From: Burkholderia pyrrocinia
GTDB lineage: Bacteria; Pseudomonadota; Gammaproteobacteria; Burkholderiales; Burkholderiaceae
Assembly (NCBI RefSeq): GCF_018417535.1
Contig: NZ_CP070977.1
Span: 3,720,001-3,784,000 of the forward strand
Reading direction: 5' to 3'
Length of the DNA: 64,000 bases
The position numbers were made by a program, and so were the translations under genes. The notes beneath the pieces were generated by a model. It saw only the letters and a program-made list of their open reading frames with translations, ran no database searches and had not been told where the DNA came from. Each line of letters begins with the position of its first letter. The first letter of the stretch is position 1. This document shows positions 1-9,556 of the stretch, in pieces.

Positions 1-242
1 CCGAACACGATCGCGCCGAACGGGCGTACCGCGAAGCCGGCCGCAAAGCCGAGCAGCGTGAAGATGAACGCGGCGGTCGGATTGACGCCCGAGAAGAAGC
101 TCTTGCTGATGTAGGCCGCGAGTGACCCGGCCAGGTAAAAGTCGTACCACTCGAACACGGTGCCGAGCGACGACGCGAAGATCACCTTCTTCTCTTCGCC
201 CGTCATCGGCGAGTGCGAAATTTGCCCGCCTAACGTTGCCAT
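1..242 (-). CDS. MHS-family MFS transporter, N-terminal part only
   Basis: This is the first 80 codons of a major facilitator of the metabolite:H+ symporter group (relatives of ProP, ShiA and KgtP); the rest lies beyond the left edge. Translation from the ATG at 242 gives MATLGGQISHSPMTGEEKK, followed by the family hallmark FEWYDFYLAG at the start of transmembrane helix 1 and a second hydrophobic stretch (FIFTLLGFAAGFAVRPFGA), where RPFGA is the conserved loop-2 region. A GGAG ribosome site precedes the start. The gene is downstream of, and co-oriented with, the two-component pair at 463-2762, so that pair may control it. The substrate cannot be told from the fragment; dicarboxylate, shikimate or betaine are family possibilities. 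Confidence 0.85.
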   Translation of the reverse strand, partial: MATLGGQISHSPMTGEEKKVIFASSLGTVFEWYDFYLAGSLAAYISKSFFSGVNPTAAFIFTLLGFAAGFAVRPFGAIVF

Positions 243-462
243 GAATCGTCTCCAAGTCCCTTGATATAGATGTGCGGCCGCCTTGGGTGGGCGGGCCTGT
301 CGACGATTATTGGCACGGAAACTTACGGCGCACTGACTCGCGCGGATAAAACGACTGCGTGTTAACCCGCGGCGAATCGCGGGCTTTCGGCCTCGATCGT
401 GTCGCGAACGGGCGGTAAAGCGGTGGTTTCGGTGCGATCGCGGCGGTGCGCCGCCGCCCGTG

Positions 463-2016
463 TCAGGGTTGATCCGGGGCGAATTCCGCCAGCGGCAGAC
501 TGATGCGCACGAGCGTGCCGGCGAGGCGGGGCGCCTGCTGGTAGACGTGATCGTCGAGCGTCAGCGTGCCGCCATGCTGCGTGGCGATCTCGCGCACGAT
601 CGCGAGCCCGAGGCCGCTGCCGTCGCCTTCACGGCCGAGGATCCGGTAGAAGCGCTCGACGACGCGCTCGCGTTCGGCGGCCGGGATGCCGGGCCCGGTG
701 TCCTCGACTTCGAGATGCACGAACCGCGCCGCGGGCTCGGCGCGCACGCGCACCGTGATGCGGCCGCCTTCCGGCGTGTAGCGGATCGCGTTGTCGATCA
801 GGTTGCCGAGCATCTCGCGCAGCATCACCGGATTGCCGTCGACGTCGAGCGGCGCGTCGTCCGGCGGGCCTTCGTAGCCGAGATCCATCCGTTTCGCGAG
901 CGCGGCCTGCACCCAGTCGCGCACCGCGCGCCGCGCGAGCGCGGCGATCTCGACCGGCTCGAACGTGAGCCCGCTCGCGCGGTTCTCGGCGCGCGCGAGC
1001 GCAAGCAGTTGCGTGACGAGCCGCGCGGCCTGCTCGGAGCTCGTCGCGATCTGCTCGAGCGAGCGCTGCACGTCGGGCGGGACGGGGTGGCGCAGCGCGA
1101 ACTCGGCCTGCGTACGCAGGCCCGCGAGCGGCGTCTTCATCTGGTGCGCGGCGTCGGCGATGAAGCGCTTCTGCAGCGCCATGTTCTGTTCGAGGCGCGC
1201 GAGCAGGTCGTTGAACGACGTGACGAGCGGTTCGATCTCGGGCGGTGCACGCTGCGCCTCGACGGGCGACAGGTCGTCGGGCCGCCGCGCGCGGATGTGC
1301 GCCTGCAGCGCGTTGAGCGGCGCGAGCCCGCGCGACAGCCCGAACCAGACGAGCAGGATCGCGAGCGGCAGGATCACGAACTGCGGCAGGATCACGCCCT
1401 TGATGATGTCGTTCGCGAGCGCGTTGCGCTTGTCGAGCGTCTCGCCGACCTGCACGAGCACGGGCTGCGTGCCGCTCGCTTGCGGCAGCGCGACTGTCGT
1501 ATACGCGACGCGCACGTCGTTGCCGCGCAGCAGGTCGTCGCGAAACACGACGACGCCCGGCGGCGGGCGGTCCTCGTCGCGCGGCAGCGGCATGTCGGCT
1601 TCGCCCGCGACCAGCTCGCCGCGCGTGCCGAGCACCTGGAAGTAGACGCTGTCGACGTTGTCCGCACGCAGGAAGTCGCGCGTCTGTTCCGGCAGCGTCA
1701 GCTCGGCGACGCCGTTGACCGGGTGGATCTGCCGCGCGAGTACGTAGGCGTTGGTCTCGAGCGTGCGGTCGAACGGGCTGTTCGCGATCGTCTTCGCGAC
1801 GAGATAGGTGACGGCGATGCTCATCGGCCACAGCAGCAGCAGCGGCGCGAGCATCCAGTCGAGGATTTCGCCGAACAGCGAGCGCGGGCGCGGGGCCTCG
1901 GCCGCATCGGTTTCGTCGGGTGGCGCGAACGGGTTCTCGTAGCGCGCGTCGCGTGCCTCGTCGGCGGCTGACGACGGCGCGCCGGTCGGGTGGCGGGAAT
2001 GGGCCGGCGTGGCCAT
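463..2016 (-). CDS. TctE/QseC-like sensor histidine kinase
   Basis: Inner-membrane sensor kinase of 517 residues that partners the response regulator directly upstream. It has a first membrane segment near residues 48-70 (LLLLWPMSIAVTYLVAKTI), a periplasmic region resembling the 2CSK_N domain of TctE-type kinases, and a second membrane segment (VILPLAILLVWFGLSRGL). A HAMP-like linker follows, then the phosphoacceptor H-box FIADAAHQMKTPL with His291, an N-box (GNLIDNAIRYTP) and G-boxes (DTGPGIP, GSGLGLAIV). I chose the ATG at 2016 because it leaves 17 bases after the regulator stop and starts a sensible cytoplasmic N-terminus. The frame stays open much further upstream, but that part is antisense-style GC-rich noise over the regulator. 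The stimulus is unknown; TctE-type kinases often sense carboxylates. Confidence 0.9.
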   Translation of the reverse strand: MATPAHSRHPTGAPSSAADEARDARYENPFAPPDETDAAEAPRPRSLFGEILDWMLAPLLLLWPMSIAVTYLVAKTIANSPFDRTLETNAYVLARQIHPVNGVAELTLPEQTRDFLRADNVDSVYFQVLGTRGELVAGEADMPLPRDEDRPPPGVVVFRDDLLRGNDVRVAYTTVALPQASGTQPVLVQVGETLDKRNALANDIIKGVILPQFVILPLAILLVWFGLSRGLAPLNALQAHIRARRPDDLSPVEAQRAPPEIEPLVTSFNDLLARLEQNMALQKRFIADAAHQMKTPLAGLRTQAEFALRHPVPPDVQRSLEQIATSSEQAARLVTQLLALARAENRASGLTFEPVEIAALARRAVRDWVQAALAKRMDLGYEGPPDDAPLDVDGNPVMLREMLGNLIDNAIRYTPEGGRITVRVRAEPAARFVHLEVEDTGPGIPAAERERVVERFYRILGREGDGSGLGLAIVREIATQHGGTLTLDDHVYQQAPRLAGTLVRISLPLAEFAPDQP

Positions 2017-2033
2017 CGCGGCGACGCCCGGCT

Positions 2034-2762
2034 TCAGCGCAGCGGCGTGCCGGCCACCGCGGGCTGGGGCGCTGTCTTGTCGGCCGGCGCGGCGGGCGCG
2101 GCCTTTTCGAGGCAATAGCCGAGGCCGCGCACGGTCGAGATCCGTACGCCGCTTGGTTCGATCTTCTTGCGCAGCCGGTGCACGTAGACTTCGATCGCGT
2201 TGTTGCTGACTTCCTCGCCCCATTCGCACAGATGGTCGACGAGCTGCTCCTTCGACACGAGCCGGCCGATCCGCTGCAGCAGTACCTCGAGCAGGCCGAG
2301 CTCGCGCGCGGAGAGATCGAGCACATGATCGTTCGCATACGCGATGCGGCCGACCTGGTCGAACGCGAGCGAGCCGTGGCGCACGACGGTCGGGCCGCCG
2401 CCCGCGCCGCGCCGGGTCAGCGCGCGCACGCGCGCCTCGAGCTCGTTGAGCGCGAACGGCTTGGCCATGTAGTCGTCCGCGCCGAGGTCGAGGCCCTTCA
2501 CGCGTTCGTCGACGCTGTCGGCGGCGGTCAGGATCAGCACGGGGAGGTTGGAATTGCGCGCGCGCAGGCGCTTGAGCACGTCGAGCCCGGACATTTTGGG
2601 CAGCCCGAGATCGAGGATCAGCAGGTCGAATGTCTGCATCGACAGCGCCGTATCGGCGTCGACACCGCTCTTCACGTGGTCGACCGCATAGCCCGATTGG
2701 CGGAGTGACCGGGTGAGGCCGTCCGCGAGTATGCTGTCGTCTTCGGCGATGAGAATTCGCAT
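2034..2762 (-). CDS. OmpR/PhoB-family response regulator (TctD/QseB-like)
   Basis: A DNA-binding response regulator of 242 residues. The receiver domain carries the acidic pair in IAEDDS, the phosphoacceptor Asp51 in LILDLGLPK and the conserved Lys in DDYMAKPF. A winged-helix output domain follows, with the recognition-helix region SNNAIEVYVHRLRKK and the wing signature RGLGYCLE. The C-terminal tail of about 20 residues is rich in Ala and Pro and probably disordered. The ATG at 2762 gives the standard MRILIAEDD start; longer frames are not plausible. It is transcribed with the sensor kinase gene and possibly the MHS transporter, and diverges from recA. Its targets are unknown. Confidence 0.92.
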   Translation of the reverse strand: MRILIAEDDSILADGLTRSLRQSGYAVDHVKSGVDADTALSMQTFDLLILDLGLPKMSGLDVLKRLRARNSNLPVLILTAADSVDERVKGLDLGADDYMAKPFALNELEARVRALTRRGAGGGPTVVRHGSLAFDQVGRIAYANDHVLDLSARELGLLEVLLQRIGRLVSKEQLVDHLCEWGEEVSNNAIEVYVHRLRKKIEPSGVRISTVRGLGYCLEKAAPAAPADKTAPQPAVAGTPLR

Positions 2763-2846
2763 GTGGCTGACCGATGGCCGGCAGGGCGTTCGCGCCGGCG
2801 CGGCTGTCTCCGAAGTTATTCGTGTACAACGCCCTGCATTGCGGGC

Positions 2847-2877
2847 TTGCATAAAACACTGTTTTTTTATACAGTGT
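2847..2877 (+). promoter_or_regulatory. recA promoter with LexA (SOS) box
   Basis: A 16-base element at 2859-2874 reads CTGTTTTTTTATACAG, which fits the LexA consensus CTG-N10-CAG exactly. The flanks extend the palindrome (ACACTG at 2856-2861 and CAGTGT at 2872-2877). A TTGCAT hexamer at 2847-2852 and TACAGT at 2870-2875, with 17 bases between them, could be the -35 and -10 elements, so bound LexA would cover the promoter. recA starts 76 bases downstream. SOS control of recA by LexA is established for most proteobacteria; the exact transcription start is inferred. Confidence 0.88.
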
Positions 2878-2950
2878 CTGCATTCGTGGGCGGCGCTTGA
2901 AAGCGGGCGCGCCTTTATCAGACGCTGCTCATCATAGCAAAGGACGATTC

Positions 2951-4020
<1,070 letters not shown>

Positions 4021-4021
<1 letters not shown>

Positions 4022-4890
4022 TGGTCGGGCGCCGAGGTCAGGCTGGCGAGCCGGAGGAGAATGACGCGCCCGAAACGGCGGGTCGCTCCGGCCGGCGAGC
4101 CGGATCCTCGGGCGCCGATCGGCGGGGCGCTGGCAGCAACGCCGCGAACCGCACCGCGACGAGGGCATCCGACGATGCCCTCGTTTCGTTTGAGATTGCC
4201 GCGCCGGACGATCCGTTCGACGACGATGAATCGTTCGACGCGCACGACCGGTCCCGCCGTCGCGTGTCGGGCGTCAGCTTCCCGGGCGATCGCGCATCCG
4301 ATGCGTCGGCGCCCGCCAAGGAAGACGTCTATACGCGCAGCAGCCAGCATCCGCGCCGCACGCGCCGTGCGGCCGGCGCTGCATCAAGCGCTGCTTCCGG
4401 CGACGATCCGGGCGCCGGCGGGCGCAAGTCGTCGAAGCCGCCGCGTTCGTTGAAGGGCCGAGCGCTCGGCTATCTGTCCCGGCGCGAATACAGCCGCACG
4501 GAACTCGCGCGCAAGCTCGCGCCCTACGTCGGCGAAGACGAATCCGTTGAACCGGTGCTCGATGCGCTGGAGAAGGAAGGCTGGCTGTCCGACGCGCGCT
4601 TTGCCGAGAGTCTCGTGCATCGCCGCGCGTCGCGCGTCGGCGTCGCACGCATCGTCAGCGAACTGAAGCGCCATGCAGTCGGCGACACCCTCGTCGAGGA
4701 AGTGAACGCGCAGTTGCGTGAGACCGAATGGACGCGTGCACAGGCTGTCTGGCGCAAGAAATTCGGTGCACTGCCGCAAACGCCGGCCGAGCGTGCGAAG
4801 CAGGCACGCTTTCTCGCCGCGCGCGGCTTCTCGAGCGCGACCATCGTGAAGTTGCTGAAGGTCGGCGACGATTTTTCGATCGACGACTGA
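4021..4890 (+). CDS. recX: RecX regulatory protein with long N-terminal extension
   Basis: RecX binds RecA filaments and limits recombinase activity. The RecX core runs from about residue 144 (LKGRALGYLSRREYS) through the helical repeats, with typical motifs LEKEGWLSDARFAESLVHRR and RFLAARGFSS. The core is the expected size (about 145 residues). The preceding 140 residues are low-complexity, rich in Arg, Ala, Ser and Asp, and probably disordered. The ATG at 4021 shares its A with the recA stop (TGATG), implying translational coupling; a GTG at 4018 is in frame. A start further inside is possible because no folded domain needs the extension, so the N-terminus is uncertain although the function is clear. 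Confidence 0.88.
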
Positions 4891-5036
4891 TCGCTCCGGT
4901 CGCGCGCGTGGCGCGCGATTTTGCTGCAATGCAATCGCTTCCGGACAGGCGGGAATACCCGCCGTCGCGTCAAACTGTCTCAAATACCCGATATGCTAAA
5001 ATCCACGGGTTTTCCTCTTCGGCCTCAACCTCCAGC

Positions 5037-5675
5037 ATGCCGCTATCCGAGCCCGTGCCCCGTCAGTTGCGACATCGACGCGCAATCCGAGCGGAAGCTT
5101 ACGAGCGCGACGACGGCTTGTGGGATATCGAAGCCTGCCTGACCGACCACAAGCCGCGCGATGTCGCGCTTGCGTCGGGCATCCGGCCCCAAGGCCTGCC
5201 GATCCACGAACTCTGGCTGCGCGTGACTATCGATCGTGAACTCAATGTCGTCGACGCCGAAGCGTCTTCGGAATGGGTGCCCTATCCCGGTCAGTGTCAA
5301 TCCGCCCCTCCCGCCTATCGGGCCCTCATCGGGCTCAATCTCTTCCGACATTTCCGCCGCGATGCGAACCGACTGCTGTCCGGTGTCGCGGGCTGCTCCC
5401 ATCTCACCGAACTGTGCGCCGTGCTGCCGACGGCAGCGATCCAGGCGTTCGCCGGTGACGTATGGAACGTGCGTGAGGAGGGCGGCGAAGGGCCGGATCA
5501 CGACGGCGTGCCCGACGAACCGCCTTTTCAGCTCGGCCGCTGCCGTGCGCTGCGGTTCGACGGCGAGGTCGTGCGGCAGTACTACCCGCGCTGGTATGGC
5601 GCGAGCCGGCCGGACGTGCCTGCTCGGGACATGCCCGTTCGGGACATGCCCGTCCGGGACGGAACGAAGGAATGA
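5037..5675 (+). CDS. DUF2889 domain protein
   Basis: A conserved proteobacterial protein of 212 residues with no known function. The body matches what I recall of DUF2889: an early segment RAEAYERDDGLWDIEACLTD, then HELWLRVTIDRELNVVDAEA, and a central segment with Cys and His residues (GVAGCSHLTEL). The end of the protein carries a tandem repeat (ARDMPVRDMPVRD). The start at 5037 follows a TAAAAT hexamer at 4997-5002 that could be a -10 element. It sits between recX and sucC, co-oriented with both but separated by gaps of 146 and 68 bases, so it is likely its own unit. Whether the Cys/His segment binds metal cannot be told. Confidence 0.8.
   Translation: MPLSEPVPRQLRHRRAIRAEAYERDDGLWDIEACLTDHKPRDVALASGIRPQGLPIHELWLRVTIDRELNVVDAEASSEWVPYPGQCQSAPPAYRALIGLNLFRHFRRDANRLLSGVAGCSHLTELCAVLPTAAIQAFAGDVWNVREEGGEGPDHDGVPDEPPFQLGRCRALRFDGEVVRQYYPRWYGASRPDVPARDMPVRDMPVRDGTKE
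5624..5660 (+). repeat. 15-base in-frame tandem repeat, about 2.5 copies
   Basis: The unit TCGGGACATGCCCGT occurs at 5624-5638 and 5639-5653, followed by a partial copy (CCGGGAC) to 5660. A diverged copy is visible just before it. The period is a multiple of three, so copy-number change would add or remove five residues of the C-terminal tail (RDMPV) without a frameshift. Confidence 0.85.
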
Positions 5676-5743
5676 ACGGAAATCATTCGAAGAAGCGTCT
5701 TAAGCGACTTTTCATCCAACTCTCAGACTGAAGGGAATCACGC

Positions 5744-6910
5744 ATGAAGATTCACGAGTACCAGGGTAAGGAAATCCTGCGGAAATTCGGAGTCGCGGTA
5801 CCGCGCGGCAAGCCGGCGTTCTCGGTGGACGAGGCCGTCAAGGTGGCGGAAGAGCTGGGCGGCCCGGTTTGGGTCGTGAAGGCTCAGATTCACGCGGGTG
5901 GCCGTGGTAAGGGCGGCGGCGTGAAGGTGGCGAAGTCGATCGAGCAGGTTCGCGAATACGCGAACCAGATCCTCGGCATGCAGCTCGTCACGCACCAGAC
6001 CGGTCCGGAAGGCCAGAAGGTCAACCGTCTGATGATCGAAGAAGGCGCCGACATCAAGCAGGAACTGTATGTCAGCCTCGTCGTTGATCGCGTGTCGCAA
6101 AAGATCGTTCTGATGGGTTCGAGCGAAGGCGGCATGGACATCGAAGAAGTTGCCGAAAAGCACCCGGAACTGATCCACAAGGTCATCGTCGAGCCGTCGA
6201 CCGGCCTGCTCGACGCCCAGGCCGACGACCTCGCCGCGAAGATCGGCGTGCCGGCTGCTTCGATTCCGCAAGCGCGTGCCATCCTGCAAGGCCTGTACAA
6301 GGCATTCTGGGAAACCGACGCGTCGCTGGCTGAAATCAACCCGCTGAACGTCTCCGGCGACGGCAAGGTCATCGCACTCGACGCGAAGTTCAACTTCGAC
6401 TCGAACGCGCTGTTCCGTCATCCGGAAATCGTCGCGTACCGCGATCTGGACGAAGAAGATCCGGCTGAAATCGAAGCCTCGAAGTTCGACCTCGCGTACA
6501 TCTCGCTCGACGGCAACATCGGCTGTCTCGTGAACGGCGCAGGCCTCGCGATGGCGACGATGGACACCATCAAGCTGTTCGGCGGCGAACCGGCGAACTT
6601 CCTGGACGTCGGCGGTGGTGCGACGACCGAGAAGGTCACGGAAGCGTTCAAGCTGATGCTGAAGAACCCGGACCTGAAGGCGATCCTCGTGAACATCTTC
6701 GGCGGCATCATGCGCTGCGACGTGATCGCGGAAGGCGTGATCGCCGGTTCGAAGGCCGTGAACCTGAAGGTGCCGCTCGTCGTGCGCATGAAGGGCACGA
6801 ACGAGGACCTCGGCAAGAAGATGCTGGCCGATTCGGGCCTGCCGATCATCTCGGCGGACAGCATGGAAGAAGCTGCGCAGAAGGTCGTCACGGCTGCCGA
6901 AGGCAAGTAA
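5744..6910 (+). CDS. sucC: Succinyl-CoA synthetase beta subunit (ADP-forming)
   Basis: The beta subunit of the TCA-cycle enzyme that interconverts succinyl-CoA and succinate with ATP formation. The 388 residues match the family length. The N-terminal ATP-grasp domain shows [17 protein letters not shown], the glycine-rich [11 protein letters not shown] loop and the Mg2+ site region AEINPLNV. The C-terminal CoA-ligase domain has [18 protein letters not shown] and [19 protein letters not shown] precedes the ATG. sucD follows after 64 bases in the same direction, the standard sucCD operon. Codon use is more biased than in neighbouring genes, as expected for strong expression. Confidence 0.98.
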   Translation: MKIHEYQGKEILRKFGVAVPRGKPAFSVDEAVKVAEELGGPVWVVKAQIHAGGRGKGGGVKVAKSIEQVREYANQILGMQLVTHQTGPEGQKVNRLMIEEGADIKQELYVSLVVDRVSQKIVLMGSSEGGMDIEEVAEKHPELIHKVIVEPSTGLLDAQADDLAAKIGVPAASIPQARAILQGLYKAFWETDASLAEINPLNVSGDGKVIALDAKFNFDSNALFRHPEIVAYRDLDEEDPAEIEASKFDLAYISLDGNIGCLVNGAGLAMATMDTIKLFGGEPANFLDVGGGATTEKVTEAFKLMLKNPDLKAILVNIFGGIMRCDVIAEGVIAGSKAVNLKVPLVVRMKGTNEDLGKKMLADSGLPIISADSMEEAAQKVVTAAEGK

Positions 6911-6974
6911 CGCTATCGAATACGCATGGCGGCGCGGCAGATACGCGACGCCAATCGAACAGAGGTCAAAATAC

Positions 6975-7856
6975 ATGTCGATTCTGATCAACAAGGACAC
7001 GAAGGTCATCACGCAGGGCATCACCGGCAAAACCGGTCAGTTCCATACGCGCGCCTGCCGTGAATATGCAAACGGCCGCGAAGCATTCGTCGCGGGCGTG
7101 AACCCGAAGAAGGCCGGCGAAGATTTCGAAGGCATTCCGATCTACGCAAGCGTCAAGGAAGCGAAGGAAGAAACCGGCGCGACCGTGTCGGTCATCTACG
7201 TTCCGCCGGCAGGCGCTGCCGCTGCGATCTGGGAAGCGGTCGAAGCCGATCTGGATCTCGCGATCTGCATCACGGAAGGCATCCCCGTGCGCGACATGAT
7301 CGAAGTGAAGGACCGCATGCGCCGCGAAGGCCGCAAGACGCTGCTGCTCGGGCCGAACTGCCCGGGCACGATCACGCCGGACGAACTGAAGATCGGCATC
7401 ATGCCGGGTCACATCCACCGCAAGGGCCGCATCGGCGTCGTGTCGCGTTCGGGCACGCTGACGTATGAAGCCGTTGCGCAGCTGACGGCACTCGGCCTCG
7501 GCCAGTCGTCGGCAGTCGGTATCGGCGGCGACCCGATCAACGGTCTGAAGCACATCGACGTGATGAAGATGTTCAACGACGATCCGGATACGGATGCGGT
7601 CGTGATGATCGGCGAAATCGGTGGTCCGGACGAAGCCAATGCGGCCGAGTGGATCAAGGCCAACATGAAGAAGCCGGTCGTCGGCTTCATCGCGGGCGTC
7701 ACGGCGCCTCCGGGCAAGCGCATGGGCCACGCCGGCGCGCTGATCTCGGGCGGTGCGGATACGGCCGAAGCGAAGCTGGAAATCATGGAAGCGTGCGGCA
7801 TCACCGTCACGCGCAACCCGTCGGAGATGGGCCGCCTGCTGAAGGCAGCGCTGTAA
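6975..7856 (+). CDS. sucD: Succinyl-CoA synthetase alpha subunit
   Basis: The alpha subunit carries the CoA-binding Rossmann fold and the catalytic histidine that is transiently phosphorylated. The 293-residue product begins [21 protein letters not shown] (CoA-binding signature), contains [12 protein letters not shown], and has the phosphohistidine segment [11 protein letters not shown] near residue 247. It is the second gene of the sucCD operon and is followed 26 bases later by a clear intrinsic terminator. Confidence 0.98.
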   Translation: MSILINKDTKVITQGITGKTGQFHTRACREYANGREAFVAGVNPKKAGEDFEGIPIYASVKEAKEETGATVSVIYVPPAGAAAAIWEAVEADLDLAICITEGIPVRDMIEVKDRMRREGRKTLLLGPNCPGTITPDELKIGIMPGHIHRKGRIGVVSRSGTLTYEAVAQLTALGLGQSSAVGIGGDPINGLKHIDVMKMFNDDPDTDAVVMIGEIGGPDEANAAEWIKANMKKPVVGFIAGVTAPPGKRMGHAGALISGGADTAEAKLEIMEACGITVTRNPSEMGRLLKAAL

Positions 7857-7882
7857 TATTTCCGCGTGGGTTCGTCCTGCAG

Positions 7883-7909
7883 AAAACGCCGGCTTTGCCG
7901 GCGTTTTTT
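7883..7909 (+). terminator. Intrinsic terminator of sucCD
   Basis: AAAACGCCGGC, a short TTT loop, then GCCGGCGTTTTTT: an 8-base GC-rich stem followed by six T residues, just after the sucD stop. Confidence 0.93.
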
Positions 7910-8013
7910 GTTATGCTCGCGCAATGAATTCGTAAGCACCGGGCATGCATCGCGCATGTGCCGGCGATGAACCGGGCCGCCCGCCAAGCGGCCACTGTCC
8001 TGCACATCACCCC

Positions 8014-8718
8014 ATGCTCGAATTCCTGACGTCGTTGCACTGGGGCGCCGTTCTCCAGATCGTCATCATCGACATCCTGCTCGGCGGCGACAACGCGGTC
8101 GTGATCGCGCTCGCTTGCCGCAACCTGCCGGCGAACCAGCGCTTGCGCGGCGTCGTCTGGGGTACCGCGGGGGCGATCCTGCTGCGCGTTGCGCTGATCA
8201 CGTTCGCGGTCGCGCTGCTCGACGTGCCATTCCTGAAGATCGGCGGCGGGCTGCTGCTGCTGTGGATCGGCGTCAAGCTGATGGCGCCGGCCGCCGACGC
8301 GCACGACCACATCAAGCCGGCCGACCGGCTGTGGGAGGCCGTGAAGACGATCGTGATCGCCGATGCGGTGATGAGCCTCGACAACGTGATCGCGATCGCC
8401 GGCGCCGCCGAGCAGGCCGACCCGTCGCAGCGGATCGCGCTCGTGATCTTCGGGCTCGTCGTCAGCGTGCCGATCATCGTTTGGGGCAGCACGCTGGTGC
8501 TGAAACTCCTCGACCGCTTCCCCATCGTCGTAACACTTGGCGCCGCGCTGCTCGGCTGGATCGCGGGCGGGCTGATCGTGCACGATCCGGTCGGCGACCG
8601 CTGGCCGGTGCTCGATACGGCGCCCGCGATCTACGGCGCGAGCATGGCCGGCGCGCTGTTCGTCGTGGCGGCCGGCTACGCGCTCAGGCGCCGCCGCGGC
8701 GTACCGGGCGCGCACTGA
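8014..8718 (+). CDS. TerC-family integral membrane protein (YjbE/YkoY type)
   Basis: A polytopic inner-membrane protein of 234 residues in the TerC superfamily, some members of which export Mn2+ or are tied to tellurite resistance. The signature acidic motifs lie in membrane helices: [16 protein letters not shown] near residue 20 and [16 protein letters not shown] near residue 116. Asp-Asn pairs like these are thought to bind metal in the family. About seven hydrophobic segments can be seen. I chose the ATG at 8014 ([11 protein letters not shown]) because upstream in-frame residues look like noncoding sequence. It is flanked by terminators and probably monocistronic. The substrate is unproven. 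Confidence 0.88.
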   Translation: MLEFLTSLHWGAVLQIVIIDILLGGDNAVVIALACRNLPANQRLRGVVWGTAGAILLRVALITFAVALLDVPFLKIGGGLLLLWIGVKLMAPAADAHDHIKPADRLWEAVKTIVIADAVMSLDNVIAIAGAAEQADPSQRIALVIFGLVVSVPIIVWGSTLVLKLLDRFPIVVTLGAALLGWIAGGLIVHDPVGDRWPVLDTAPAIYGASMAGALFVVAAGYALRRRRGVPGAH

Positions 8719-8770
8719 CGCTGGCCGTTCGGCCGACTGCCGGGTTCGCGGCCCGCTGGCTACGATCGAG

Positions 8771-8797
8771 ACGCCTGCCTTTGACGGCAGGCGTTTT
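8771..8797 (+). terminator. Intrinsic terminator after the TerC-family gene
   Basis: ACGCCTGCC, loop TTTGAC, GGCAGGCGT, then TTTT. The stem is nine perfect base pairs and ends 19 bases before the pilin start. Confidence 0.92.
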
Positions 8798-8815
8798 TCG
8801 TTTCCGGAGCCTGCC

Positions 8816-9412
8816 ATGTTCGAAGCTTTTTCCGTTTCCCTGTTCCGTCGCGTTGCCGCCGATCTGCGGCGCGCGAGCCGGCCGTCGCCGCGCTGGCGGC
8901 CGGCCGGCTTCACGTTGATCGAGTTGATGATCGTGCTGGCGATCGTCGGCGTGGTCGCGGCCTATGCGATTCCCGCGTACCAGGACTACCTCGCGCGTTC
9001 GCGCGTCGGCGAGGGGCTCGCGCTCGCGTCGTCCGCGCGGCTCGCGGTTGCCGACAACGCGGCGAGCGGCGCGAGCCTCGACGGCGGCTACAGCCCGCCG
9101 GCCGCGACCCGCAACGTCGAATCGGTGGTCATCGACGGCGAGACCGGCCAGATCACGGTCGCGTTCACGACCCGCGTCGCCGCGGCCGGCACGAATACGC
9201 TGGTGCTCGTGCCGTCCGCGCCCGACAAGGCCGACACACCCACCGCGCGCGTGGCGCTCAAAAAGGGCGCGATGCAAGCCGGTGCGATTGCGTGGGAGTG
9301 CTTTGCCGCCGGCAAGGATGCGTCGTCGCTGCCGGCACCGGGGGCCGGGCCGCTGCCGGGCGCCGCCGCGACGCTGCCTGCGAAATATGCGCCCGCGGAG
9401 TGCCGCGCATAG
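8816..9412 (+). CDS. Type IV pilin (PilA-like)
   Basis: Precursor of a type IV pilus major or minor subunit, 198 residues. The prepilin peptidase site is visible: a 31-residue basic leader ends in PAG, followed by [20 protein letters not shown] with the required Glu at mature position 5 and the hydrophobic N-terminal helix. Two cysteines bracket a loop at the C-terminus (WECF and AECRA), as in the disulphide-bonded D-region of pilins. That loop is rich in Ser, Ala, Pro and Thr ([19 protein letters not shown]). The leader is longer than the usual 6-10 residues of type IVa pilins, so a later start is possible. The next gene is pglL, an arrangement common where the pilin is a glycosylation target. 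Confidence 0.9.
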   Translation: MFEAFSVSLFRRVAADLRRASRPSPRWRPAGFTLIELMIVLAIVGVVAAYAIPAYQDYLARSRVGEGLALASSARLAVADNAASGASLDGGYSPPAATRNVESVVIDGETGQITVAFTTRVAAAGTNTLVLVPSAPDKADTPTARVALKKGAMQAGAIAWECFAAGKDASSLPAPGAGPLPGAAATLPAKYAPAECRA

Positions 9413-9556
9413 CGCCGGCGGAGGAGGAGGGCGGCACGCCGGCCGCCGCTTCGGCCGGCCGGGCCGGTCGCGCGGCGTCGGGTGGCCGTGCGACGGCCCC
9501 GCACAGAGGGGGGAAAGTTTTGTATAGTGCGCCGGTTGCTGACATCCGGTTCGCTC

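Noticed and set aside
463..2883. A single 806-residue kinase with a long N-terminal region
   Set aside because: The first 289 residues are the regulator region read in another frame; the kinase starts at 2016 with a normal N-terminus.
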